38,310 nucleotides of DNA from an uncultured Muribaculaceae bacterium (GTDB lineage: Bacteria; Bacteroidota; Bacteroidia; Bacteroidales; Muribaculaceae): positions 1 through 38,310 of the forward strand of contig CAMWIJ010000025.1 of assembly GCA_947174275.1 (NCBI GenBank). Direction: 5' to 3'. The notes beneath the pieces are model-generated. The model saw only the letters and a list, made by a program, of their open reading frames with translations. It had not been told where the DNA came from and made no database searches. Within the stretch, counting starts at the first letter, position 1. The number at the start of each line of letters is the position of its first letter. A program made the translations under genes and the position numbers. Shown here piece by piece: positions 27,808 through 36,280 of the stretch.

Positions 27808-27861
27808 CCAACACTCTGATTATCAACATTAAATTCGTATTATGCCGTCCGGATAAAATCA

Positions 27862-27893
27862 GAGGCTGCGCCGTAACATTACGACGCAGCCTC
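27862..27893 (-). terminator. Intrinsic terminator of the minus-strand locus
   Basis: GAGGCTGCG (27862-27870) pairs perfectly with CGCAGCCTC (27885-27893), with three more inner pairs after one mismatch. Read on the minus strand, the stem is followed by TGATTTTATC, a short T-rich run. It lies 28 bases beyond the stop of the GH27-like gene. Confidence 0.65.
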
Positions 27894-27921
27894 AGGAGTG
27901 TTTATCAGGAAAATTTGTGGG

Positions 27922-29340
27922 TTACTTTGACAGTCTTACGATTTTGCAACCGTGGGGTGCGACATTGGCGCTGATTGATGAAACGGTGCCTTCGTCGGCA
28001 TGTTTCCACAGGTCACGCGCTTTCCACTGTCCGTCAATGCCGAGGTCAGAGAGATTGACACTCATTGTTGCAGAGGCGTCATTGCGGTTGAACAATCCTA
28101 CGACATAGTCGCCGTTGGTCATCTGTCCGTACCATATCTGGTTTTTAGGATCGTTGAGATTGTTGCTGAGCGGCTTGCCTACGAAGCGGTCGGCGTTGAG
28201 TTCGAGCAGCTCGCTGTTGGTGTAGAATTTGGTGTTGTTGCCGATGGTATTGTACTGGTCAGCCACAGTGACAGGGCCGCCGGCCATGAGCTGAAGCGAA
28301 ACCACAGTCTCCTTTTCGGCATCGGTAGAGAATGTGTTGAGGCGGATAAAGTCTCCGTCGAGTATCACCTTGTCGCGTCCCGAGATATGCGACCAGTAGG
28401 TGAAGCCGTCAAACATGTTCATGCAGTTTGGCCAGTTGGTGTATGATTTGCCTTTGTCAGCTGCTGAGCAATGCCACCAGCCGCCACCACCTGTATCGGC
28501 TACTATTCTTACCATATTTCCATATTTGGCTTCTACCTCAGCGTCATTATACATGTGAGGCATTACAAGCGATGTGAAGATGCCATATTTCTTGGCTGAT
28601 TCGGCTATGTATGACAGCGCACGTCCGTAAGAGGCGCGTCCGTAACCCTTGCCGACCATACCGAGGTTACGGTCTTTTCCGTCCTCATACCATGACAGGA
28701 AGTCCATGCGGATATATTCGATGCCAAGTTCCTTGTAGTGCTTGAAAAATCCGTCGATATATTCTTTTGCCCCGGGATTTTCCGCTACCGCCCAGCTGAA
28801 CCACATGTCGTCGGTTGTCGGGTTCATTACCTCGGTCGAGCCATTGTAATAAAGGTTGGCGAATGTATACTCGGTACCTTCGATTTTGGTTTCGCGCGGG
28901 CCGTGTATCCAGAGCGGATTATCATATACACCCACTTTCAGACCTTTTTCCTTACACTTTGCCACGAGGTCTTTGAGCGACATCGAGCCATAGTGGGTCA
29001 TATAGCCGCTGTCATCTTGAGCGAGCATCGGGATAAAGCCGTCGGTGCACACCATGTCATATCCGTAGGGCTTAAGGTCGGTAGCTACCCATTCGATAAT
29101 TTTGTCCCATTCCGAAGGTGTGATGTCCATGTCGGAATTTGATACGCCCTGCTGCTCTTTTACATAGCAGTATTCATATACACTCCAGTACATCGGTGCC
29201 TTGTATTGGTGTATATCCTCTACCACAGGCAACTCCGGCAGCTCGAATTTGGGCGGACGACGCATTTCGATATCGTCGTTGCAACCGGTCAGTGCTACGG
29301 TTGTCAGTGCGGCGCTTGCAAGTATATTCATTTTTTTCAT
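27922..29340 (-). CDS. GH27-like (clan GH-D) glycoside hydrolase lipoprotein
   Basis: A 472-residue lipoprotein (lipobox LTGC, Cys20) with a retaining-hydrolase barrel. The clan GH-D pattern is visible: YDMVCTDGF (94-102), GLKVGVYDNPLW (133-144), the probable nucleophile D213 in IEYIRMDFLSWY, the probable acid/base D282 in VRIVADTGG, and the GH27-like closing segment FSTDAEKETVVSLQLMAGGP to LLELNAD, followed by a beta-sandwich. The usual KYDNC and WNDPDML motifs of classical alpha-galactosidases are altered to YIRMDFL and ILDGDFI. The family also contains beta-L-arabinopyranosidase and isomaltodextranase, so the substrate is open. It is the only enzyme of the second locus and the last gene of its operon, 19 bases after the SusE/F-like gene. 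Confidence 0.72.
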   Translation of the reverse strand: MKKMNILASAALTTVALTGCNDDIEMRRPPKFELPELPVVEDIHQYKAPMYWSVYEYCYVKEQQGVSNSDMDITPSEWDKIIEWVATDLKPYGYDMVCTDGFIPMLAQDDSGYMTHYGSMSLKDLVAKCKEKGLKVGVYDNPLWIHGPRETKIEGTEYTFANLYYNGSTEVMNPTTDDMWFSWAVAENPGAKEYIDGFFKHYKELGIEYIRMDFLSWYEDGKDRNLGMVGKGYGRASYGRALSYIAESAKKYGIFTSLVMPHMYNDAEVEAKYGNMVRIVADTGGGGWWHCSAADKGKSYTNWPNCMNMFDGFTYWSHISGRDKVILDGDFIRLNTFSTDAEKETVVSLQLMAGGPVTVADQYNTIGNNTKFYTNSELLELNADRFVGKPLSNNLNDPKNQIWYGQMTNGDYVVGLFNRNDASATMSVNLSDLGIDGQWKARDLWKHADEGTVSSISANVAPHGCKIVRLSK

Positions 29341-29359
29341 ATTCGGTATTAAATTTTTA

Positions 29360-31207
29360 TCAGTCGAGATATTTTACATCGATAGTCATTGATTTTATAT
29401 TGAGCGTTAGTCGGTAGGTGCCTTCTGTAACAACTTTCCACTGGTCGTCAGGTGAAGCCGTGTACACCATGTCGTTGGCTGCCACTCCGTTGGCCGACAC
29501 CTCGCAGTCAGGCGACGACGGGCGGTAGAACGGTGCCGAAAAATCTTTGATCGAGCAGGCTTTGAATGTCCCCTGTTTCAGTTTTCCTGTCCAGGTATAT
29601 TCGCCTGTCACTTCAGTTGAGGGAGTGAATTCCGTAGCGTTGTCAAGGCTCCAGCCTCCTGCGGTAGCTTCGCCTATCATGTAGAGCGGAGCGATGGTTT
29701 CAACTTCTTCAAGATACACTGCGTCAAATGTCATATCGGCAGTGTTGAATGTCAGACGGTATTTGCCGGCATCGGTCACTTTCCACTTGTTGTCAGGATC
29801 TGTGCTAAGCATCATGGCATTTGAGGCTACGCCTGATTTCGACACTTCGATGCCGTCAGTTGTCGGACGATAGAATTCCGCACCGAAATCTTTTATGAAC
29901 GAGGCTTTGAACGTGCCTTCAATCAATGTGCCTTCCCACACATAGAGGTTTTCAACCTCAGTGGTGATTTCAGTGGCGTTGTCAAGACTCCAGCCTCCGG
30001 CGGTTGCGTCACCTATCATGTAGAGCGAGGGCAGGGTAGTGGTTCCCTCAAGATATTCCGCTTTAAACTTCATGTTGGCGGTGTCGAAAGTCAGTCGGTA
30101 CTTGCCGGCTACAACAACTTTCCACTGGTCGTCGGGCGAGGTAGTGAATACCATGGCGTCAGATGCGGCGCCGTTTTCAGAAATCTCGCAGTCGGCGGCG
30201 GCAGGGCGGTAGAACGGAGCGGAGAAATCTTTCTCACGGGCGGCCTTGAGCGAGCCGCGGCCGAGTTCGCCTTCCCATACGAATATCTCGTCGTTGTCAG
30301 CCGATGCCTCGATAACTGTGGCGTTGTCCCAGCTCCAGCCCCCGTCGGTGGCTTCGCCTATCATGTAGAGTTTGGATGCAGGGGTATATTCACCGACATA
30401 TTGGGCGGCAATGGTCCAATGCTCCAGATCGAATGTCAGGCGGTAGATGCCCGGTTCGTCGACATACCATTTGTTGTCGGGACCGGTGGTGTAGACAAAC
30501 GTTTCAGATGCAATGCCTTCATGATTGATGATGCAGCCGTTTGATTCGGGGCGTAAGAACGGTACATCCCAGCTTCCGGTGGTCAGACAGGCTTTCATCT
30601 CGCCCTTTTCGAGCGTGCCCTCATATTCGAAAATATAGTCGGACTTCTTTTCAAGAGCTACAGGATTGTCAATATTCCAGCTGTTGGGAGTGGCATCGCC
30701 AACTATGTAAAGCGCGTCAGCCTCAATAGGTTCGATGGTAGGTGCGTCAAGCTCGCGTACGAACGATGCGCTCATAGTCCAGTTGCGCAGGTCAAAGCAC
30801 AGGTTGTAGATGCCGCTCTCGGCCACCTTCCACTTGTCGTCGGGGTCACCGGCATGCATCTTGAATGCTGTCTCGGCGACGCCGCTTTTACCTATGGGTG
30901 CGCCGGCATTGAGCGGACGTATGAATGGTGAGTCCCAGCTGCCGGTAGTCAGACAGAGTTTCATCTCGCCGACATTGAGCGGGCCTTCCCATGTGAACAC
31001 CAACGGATCCTCTCCGACGGCTTCGAGAGGTGTGGGGGAGTCGATGCTCCAGCCGTTGGGTGTCGCGTCTCCTACCATATAAAGTGTCGATGTCTTTATA
31101 GGCAGATTGCCGTCGATTATTATCAGATCCTTCTCGTCCTCACAACCGGTAAGTCCGGTCATCAGAAGCAGACCTGAGAGCATTGAGATTATATTTCTTA
31201 TTTTCAT
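29360..31207 (-). CDS. SusE/SusF-like glycan-binding lipoprotein with five tandem modules
   Basis: A 615-residue lipoprotein (lipobox LTGC, Cys22) made of five repeats of about 105 residues at 42-150, 166-271, 279-386, 395-499 and 508-614. Each starts with LY(M/I)(V/I)G(D/E)AT..(G/S)W, has a WEG or WTG strand and ends in a (D/G)(D/N)(K/Q)WKV...G.Y.L strand pair. This is the SusE/SusF carbohydrate-binding module pattern. Modules 1-2 carry a GSWD.PF.RP loop, whereas 3-5 carry a KDF.A.FYRP loop, so they fall in two classes. SusF has three such modules and SusE two, so five is many. It lies between SusD and the GH27-like gene and probably binds the substrate at the surface. Known modules of this kind bind starch, but the ligand here is not established. 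Confidence 0.88.
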   Translation of the reverse strand: MKIRNIISMLSGLLLMTGLTGCEDEKDLIIIDGNLPIKTSTLYMVGDATPNGWSIDSPTPLEAVGEDPLVFTWEGPLNVGEMKLCLTTGSWDSPFIRPLNAGAPIGKSGVAETAFKMHAGDPDDKWKVAESGIYNLCFDLRNWTMSASFVRELDAPTIEPIEADALYIVGDATPNSWNIDNPVALEKKSDYIFEYEGTLEKGEMKACLTTGSWDVPFLRPESNGCIINHEGIASETFVYTTGPDNKWYVDEPGIYRLTFDLEHWTIAAQYVGEYTPASKLYMIGEATDGGWSWDNATVIEASADNDEIFVWEGELGRGSLKAAREKDFSAPFYRPAAADCEISENGAASDAMVFTTSPDDQWKVVVAGKYRLTFDTANMKFKAEYLEGTTTLPSLYMIGDATAGGWSLDNATEITTEVENLYVWEGTLIEGTFKASFIKDFGAEFYRPTTDGIEVSKSGVASNAMMLSTDPDNKWKVTDAGKYRLTFNTADMTFDAVYLEEVETIAPLYMIGEATAGGWSLDNATEFTPSTEVTGEYTWTGKLKQGTFKACSIKDFSAPFYRPSSPDCEVSANGVAANDMVYTASPDDQWKVVTEGTYRLTLNIKSMTIDVKYLD

Positions 31208-31231
31208 GATTGATGATTTATTGAGAATGGA

Positions 31232-32965
31232 TTATCTGCCGTAGCCCGGATTTTGCTTCAGTATCGGGTTGGCATTGAGAATTGTGCGTGTGATGGGGAA
31301 CAACGCTGTATGATTGTCAGTGTCGGGAGTCTTGTCCCACCAGCGGCCGGTGTTGAATTTGCCGAAGCGTATCAGGTCGATGCGGCGGCGGCTCTCGGCG
31401 AAAAACTCACGGCCCCATTCGTCGAGCATCTCTTTCTCGTCGAAGCGCACATTGCCTTCGGGCGAATAGAGCACATCGTCAAGGTTTTCTGCCGGATAGT
31501 TGCGGCGGCGTACGCTGTTGAGCAGCGTAGCGGCTCCGTTGCGGTCGCCGGCGCGCAGCTTGCATTCGGCAAGCGAGTAGATTACCTCGGGCAGACGTAT
31601 CTCAGTGTAATCGCTTTCGAGCTGATTGGGATCATCATCGTTGTAGAACGGATATTTCACAAAATGCCAACCGGAATTGTCGTCACCGGTGCGGATTTTA
31701 CTGGTCTTGTCTGAGGGCCACTTGCCGGGGTCTGTGGCAAGGAACTGACCAACCGCGTCACGCAGATATATCGTGTATAGAGAGTTGTGGTCCTTGACAC
31801 GTTCTATCGCACCTGTCGACTTGTTGGGATACTCGAGATATCCGAAAAGGAACATGCCTTCGCGGCGGCTGTTGCCGACATTGCGGTAAAATTTCATGCG
31901 TTCGTCGCCGTCATATTTGCGGAAGTTCTGTATCGGCATGCCGAGTTCATATTCATATAGGTTTCCGTCGAGGTCATAGCTCGGTGATGCTGAATACTTG
32001 CAGTTGTGACCTACACCTGACTTTGTATCGTCGAAGAACGGGGCAGATTTTGCCGGAACAGTCCAGCCGTAGGTGTCACCATCATAATGCCAGTGGGTGC
32101 TCCCTGTCTTTGAGCCCGGGAATGCGAAAATCACCTCGTCGCATTTGTCATTGTCCCAGTCAAAGGCGGCGTCCCAGCGTTCGGCTATCTGATAGTTGCC
32201 GTATTGGCCGTCAAGTATTGCCTGTGCGACAGTAGCGCAGTCATTGTAACGGTCCTCGCCGATATAGACTTCGGCATTGAGATACAGGCGGACAAGCATT
32301 GCGGCTGCTGCGGCCTGGGTGAACTGGCCCTGGATGAGGTTGTTGCCGCCCATTGCATCTTTCTTTACAAGAAGATGGGTGCAGTCCTTGAGTTCGTTCT
32401 CGATGAATTCGAACACTTTCTGTGGCTCAACCTGCGGTGTCTGGGGCTTGTCGTAGTAGGTGGTGACAAGAGGAACATTGCGGAATGCGTCGAGCAGACG
32501 GATATAGAACCAGGCGCGGAGGGCGCGGCACTGTGCCCTGAGATTGTCAAACTCCGGCTCCGTAAATCCGAATTGTTCCGGTGAGAGACGGTTCAGGTCC
32601 TCGATTACAAGATTACATTGCATGATGCCCTGGTAGCAGCCGTTCCATTCGGTCTGGGCTTCGCTGAAGTCATCGACAGTCCAGGTGTGGTAGTGCAGGC
32701 GCTCCCACTTGCCTCCGTCGCCCCACCAGTCGATTCGTGTAGGAGTAATCAGCTGGTCGGCCGTAAGCTCGTTGAGTACATGACGGCTCTGTATGCTCCA
32801 GAACGCATGTTCGAACGGACGGAATGTGGCACGTATCACGTCCATCTTCGTGTTGTAGTAGTTTTCAGAGCCTACCTGGTCATACAGGGTCTCGTCAAGA
32901 TTGGTGCAGCTCCCGAGTGCCAGAATGGAGACTGCGGCCACTGCTATATTATTGAAAAATTTCAT
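31232..32965 (-). CDS. SusD-like glycan-binding lipoprotein (second locus)
   Basis: This 577-residue SusD/RagB-family lipoprotein (lipobox LGSC, Cys20) pairs with the SusC 20 bases upstream. Family features are the N-terminal NLDETLYDQVGSENYY, helices with LRAQCRALRAWFYIRLLDAF, the late segment TEIRLPEVIYSLAECKLRAG and EMLDEWGREFFAESRRRIDLIRFGKF near the C-terminus. It differs clearly from the SusD of the mannan locus in length and sequence, so the two loci are not a recent duplication. The ligand is unknown. Confidence 0.95.
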   Translation of the reverse strand: MKFFNNIAVAAVSILALGSCTNLDETLYDQVGSENYYNTKMDVIRATFRPFEHAFWSIQSRHVLNELTADQLITPTRIDWWGDGGKWERLHYHTWTVDDFSEAQTEWNGCYQGIMQCNLVIEDLNRLSPEQFGFTEPEFDNLRAQCRALRAWFYIRLLDAFRNVPLVTTYYDKPQTPQVEPQKVFEFIENELKDCTHLLVKKDAMGGNNLIQGQFTQAAAAAMLVRLYLNAEVYIGEDRYNDCATVAQAILDGQYGNYQIAERWDAAFDWDNDKCDEVIFAFPGSKTGSTHWHYDGDTYGWTVPAKSAPFFDDTKSGVGHNCKYSASPSYDLDGNLYEYELGMPIQNFRKYDGDERMKFYRNVGNSRREGMFLFGYLEYPNKSTGAIERVKDHNSLYTIYLRDAVGQFLATDPGKWPSDKTSKIRTGDDNSGWHFVKYPFYNDDDPNQLESDYTEIRLPEVIYSLAECKLRAGDRNGAATLLNSVRRRNYPAENLDDVLYSPEGNVRFDEKEMLDEWGREFFAESRRRIDLIRFGKFNTGRWWDKTPDTDNHTALFPITRTILNANPILKQNPGYGR

Positions 32966-32985
32966 TTCCTTGTTTTTTGCTGAAG

Positions 32986-35973
32986 TTAGAAATCAATTTG
33001 TACGCCTGCTATGAACTGGCGGGTCGAGGGATAGTACGAACGGCCTCCCTTGGCGCCCGGTTCAAGACCGTTGACATCGTATGAAGTCGGGTCGACGCCG
33101 CTGAATTTTGTAATTGTGAATACATTCTTTACCGAACCGTATATTCTTATTCGGTCAAGGAAACGGCACTGCGGCAGGCGCAGCGTATAGCCCAGTGTCA
33201 ACATGTCGAGCTTGAAGAAGTCGCCTCTTTCAAGGAAGTAGTCGCTGACCACTGTGGTCGCATTAGGCGAGATGTCGAAATTCTTACCGTAGGCCTTCTT
33301 CATGAGGTTGCCCGAGAAGTTGCGGGTGCCGTAATAGAAATCGTGGATGTTGAAGATATCATAGTCAAACGCTCCGCGGAAGAAAAGCGACAGGTCGAAA
33401 TTGCGGTAGCGGAAATTATGGGTGGTCGACATCGTGAACTTAGGCAAGCCGTTGCCTACGATGCAGCGGTCGTCGTCGGTAGCCTGAGCCGCGCGTATGA
33501 TGTCGCCGTCTTTGTCATAGACGAGCCATTCGCCTTCCGACGATATGCCCGCATAGCGCCACATGTAGAAATTACCTACCGACTGGCCCTTCTCGATGCG
33601 CTGGAGGGTATAGAAGGGGTAGGGGTCCTCTGTCGATACGCGGTTGTCGTAGTCGCGGCCTACGAACTCCGAGTTGCTGAATTCTACGAACTTGTTGCTC
33701 ATCGTTGCGCCTATCACACTGAAATTATACGAGAAATCTTTCGTGTCGACTACATTGAAGTTGAGTTCAAACTCAAAACCACTGTTCTTCATCGTACCCA
33801 CGTTGACAAATGTCTCGTTGTGGATGTTTGGCGGAACCGGCACCGTATAGTTTCCAAGAAGATCCTGCTGGCGGCGGTTGTAGTAGTTGAGCGAGCCGTA
33901 TATCTTGTTGTTGAGCACCGAGAAATCAATGCCGACGTTCCAGTTCTTGCCCTTTTCCCATTTGAGGTCTGGGTTCACGTTCTTGCCAGGGCCCCACACA
34001 TGGAACCACTTTCCATTATAGTAGTATGAACCGAAGCTGCTCATTGTGGCAAGAGACTGATAGCTGGCGAATTCCTGGTTACCGGTGACACCGAAGTCTC
34101 CGCGTATTTTCAAATCGTCAATCCAGGTGATGTCCTTCATGAAGTTTTCCTGAGAGATACGCCAGCCTGCCGATACCGCAGGGAAGTTACCCCATTTGTG
34201 GTTCTTGCCGAATTTCGACGAACCCTCGTGGCGCAGAGATGCTGTGAACAGATACTTGCCGTCATAGTCATAGCTTACGCGTCCGAAGAATGATATAAGC
34301 TTGCTGTCGTTCTTGTTGCTGCCCATCATCACTTCGCCCTCTTCCTTGGCCCATTCTCCCGAGCCGAGGTTGTCGGCGCCGAGGCCGTCATTGGCAAAGT
34401 CCATGTTCTCTGCCCACATGCTCGAGTAGCGGTTGTATTGATAAGAGTAACCGACCATACCCTTCACATTGTGCTTTTCAGCGAAGCGGGCGTTGTAGTT
34501 GGTCAGCCATTCGAATATGAACTGACGACTGTTTTCTGATGAACGGCGACCATAGCCGTCGTGGCCGCTGTTGATTGACTGCGTGCTTGTCGATGGACGG
34601 AAGAAGGTGTTGTCGTGGCTCACCTGATGGTCGGCAAACATTACCTGAGTGGTCAGATGGTGGGGGCTGCTGCCGTCTTTTGCAAGCAGCGGAAGCAGAT
34701 TGAGCTTGACAGTGCCGTCCCAGTCGAGAAGTTTCGTATCGGCATGGTCAGTTTCGAGGAACTGGCGTTCCACCGGGTTGTTCCCGGCTGCCTGTCCGTA
34801 GAAATTGTAGTATTTTGACGGATCGTCAGGGTCCATGATCGGAGTAGTAGGGTTTGCCTCAAGCGCGTCCTTGAATACGCTCCAGTCAGCAGCGTCGCGA
34901 TATATGATACGCGGCGCCACATTGACATTGATAGTGAAAAGGCCACCCTTAGTCGTATGGTTCACCGACGCGCGTGCGCCATATTCCTCGCGTTTCGAAC
35001 GCAGGTCGATACCGTTGGCTTTGCGGTAGTCAGCGCTCACTCGGTAGTTGCTCTTGTCGTTGCCGCCGCTTACCGACACGGTGTGCTGCATCGCAAATCC
35101 GGTGCGGGTCACTGCATCGAGCCAGTCGACATTGCCGCCAAGGTCAACGCCGCGGTCGCCCCAGCCAAGACGTACGTCGCGGTAGTCCTGCGCGCTCATC
35201 ATGTCAAGTTCGTGTTTGGCTTTGTCCCACGACAGCGTGGCCGAATAGGTAGTATGCGTTGCGCCGTCCTTGCTACCCTTCTTGGTGGTTACGACAACCA
35301 CACCGTTGGAGCCGCGCGTACCGTAGATGGCCGATGCCGCACCGTCCTTGAGGATGTCGAACGATGCGATGTCGTTGACATTGACGTTCGTAAGGTCGCC
35401 GCCGGGCACGCCGTCAATCACGATAAGCGGGCCGAGGCCTGCCGAACGTGAAGAGACACCACGTATCTGTATGCCGGCCATGTTGTTGGGGTCGCCGGCG
35501 CCTGTGTTGGTGATCGAAACGCCGGGCACCTTACCCTGGATGAGCATCTTCGGGTCGGGTGAACTTACGGTGAGGAAGTCTTTTTCGCTCACGTGAGATA
35601 TCGCCGATGTGAGCTCTTTCTTGTCCATAGTGCCGTAGCCGATTACGACAACCTCGTCGAGCACGGCGGAATTCTCCTCCATGACGATGTCGATCACGCT
35701 CCGGCCGCCTACGGCCACTTCCTGTGCCTTATATCCTATATAAGAGAATTGAAGTTTTCCGTTCTTGTCGGCGTTGATGGTGTAGACGCCGTCGAAGTCG
35801 GTGGTAGTGCCTGTCTTGGTGCCCGGCACTGTTACGCTGACGCCGAGCAGTGGTTCGCCGCTCGCGTCACTGACTGTTCCCGTGATGCTGATCTGCTGGG
35901 CCGACATCGTTGCCGTGGTCCCGACAAGGAGCATCAGAAACAATAACCTTAAAGGTAGTTTCAGCTTTTCCAT
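32986..35973 (-). CDS. SusC-like TonB-dependent outer-membrane importer (second locus)
   Basis: A 995-residue SusC-family importer. The signal peptide (to about residue 25, MSAQ) is followed by a carboxypeptidase-D regulatory-like domain (ITGTVSDASGEPLLGVSV), the TonB-box region LDEVVVIGYGTMDKKE (105-120), and a plug domain with IQIRGVSSRSAGLGPLIVID and DILKDGAASAIYGTRGSNGV. The barrel ends in RQFIAGVQIDF with a terminal Phe. It heads a four-gene operon, with SusD, the SusE/F-like protein and the GH27-like enzyme following at 19-24 bases. A good promoter lies upstream at 36032-36063. The imported sugar is unknown. Confidence 0.96.
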   Translation of the reverse strand: MEKLKLPLRLLFLMLLVGTTATMSAQQISITGTVSDASGEPLLGVSVTVPGTKTGTTTDFDGVYTINADKNGKLQFSYIGYKAQEVAVGGRSVIDIVMEENSAVLDEVVVIGYGTMDKKELTSAISHVSEKDFLTVSSPDPKMLIQGKVPGVSITNTGAGDPNNMAGIQIRGVSSRSAGLGPLIVIDGVPGGDLTNVNVNDIASFDILKDGAASAIYGTRGSNGVVVVTTKKGSKDGATHTTYSATLSWDKAKHELDMMSAQDYRDVRLGWGDRGVDLGGNVDWLDAVTRTGFAMQHTVSVSGGNDKSNYRVSADYRKANGIDLRSKREEYGARASVNHTTKGGLFTINVNVAPRIIYRDAADWSVFKDALEANPTTPIMDPDDPSKYYNFYGQAAGNNPVERQFLETDHADTKLLDWDGTVKLNLLPLLAKDGSSPHHLTTQVMFADHQVSHDNTFFRPSTSTQSINSGHDGYGRRSSENSRQFIFEWLTNYNARFAEKHNVKGMVGYSYQYNRYSSMWAENMDFANDGLGADNLGSGEWAKEEGEVMMGSNKNDSKLISFFGRVSYDYDGKYLFTASLRHEGSSKFGKNHKWGNFPAVSAGWRISQENFMKDITWIDDLKIRGDFGVTGNQEFASYQSLATMSSFGSYYYNGKWFHVWGPGKNVNPDLKWEKGKNWNVGIDFSVLNNKIYGSLNYYNRRQQDLLGNYTVPVPPNIHNETFVNVGTMKNSGFEFELNFNVVDTKDFSYNFSVIGATMSNKFVEFSNSEFVGRDYDNRVSTEDPYPFYTLQRIEKGQSVGNFYMWRYAGISSEGEWLVYDKDGDIIRAAQATDDDRCIVGNGLPKFTMSTTHNFRYRNFDLSLFFRGAFDYDIFNIHDFYYGTRNFSGNLMKKAYGKNFDISPNATTVVSDYFLERGDFFKLDMLTLGYTLRLPQCRFLDRIRIYGSVKNVFTITKFSGVDPTSYDVNGLEPGAKGGRSYYPSTRQFIAGVQIDF

Positions 35974-36031
35974 GTTTTGTACGTGATATTAAATTATTTT
36001 TGGTTTTACAACTGTTCCGGTTTAGATTTTA

Positions 36032-36063
36032 CAAATTTATACAATGTCAGAAGAGTTGTCAAT
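36032..36063 (-). promoter_or_regulatory. Promoter of the second SusC operon
   Basis: On the minus strand an ATTG -33 box (36060-36063) and a TAAATTTG -7 box (36032-36039) are 20 bases apart, a good match to the Bacteroidota consensus. Transcription would begin near 36026, about 50 bases before the ATG at 35973. Confidence 0.55.
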
Positions 36064-36150
36064 GCCTTACATCTAAAATGTAGTGCTTGTGAAAATTAAA
36101 AGGTTGATAATTAGTTTGTTACATAAGAGTTTTTGATTGATTAAAGTAGC

Positions 36151-36250
36151 GGTTGTGAGGTGTGTTTTTGACTGTTGGCAGCTGCCCGGCTTGCGTTTGG
36201 TTGTGAATATGAGGTTTGAGGTGTGTGCCGTGTGTGTCTGTTTCTGTGGT
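36151..36250 (-). other. C-rich, G-poor segment after the regulator gene (possible Rho-entry region)
   Basis: This lies in the 307-base gap between the regulator and SusC genes. Read on the transcribed (minus) strand, these 100 bases hold about 39 C and 12 G by hand count, in runs such as CACACACACGGCACACACC. Such unpaired C-over-G stretches are typical of Rho utilization sites, and no intrinsic terminator follows the regulator gene. It may stop regulator transcripts before the SusC promoter. Apart from that promoter, I see nothing else in the gap. Confidence 0.3.
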
Positions 36251-36280
36251 CGCAGTGGTGCCGGTCATGCAGGCTCGTGT

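Larger units (their letters stand above)
27378..27921. other. Gene-free convergent gap rich in palindromic repeats
   Basis: This stretch between the two converging operons holds no gene I can support. It contains a 141-base inverted repeat (27509-27649), a GC-rich hairpin (27715-27733), a single copy of the same palindromic repeat (27782-27807) and the terminator of the minus-strand operon (27862-27893). Short open frames across it repeat the translated palindrome (VGTHGSCVR or its reverse) and are artefacts. Bases 27378-27508 show nothing I can name. Confidence 0.7.

Noticed and set aside
27425-27832. Short open frames across the convergent gap
   Set aside because: Their peptides are translations of the REP palindrome (VGTHGSCVR and its reverse frame); there is no start context or conserved domain.
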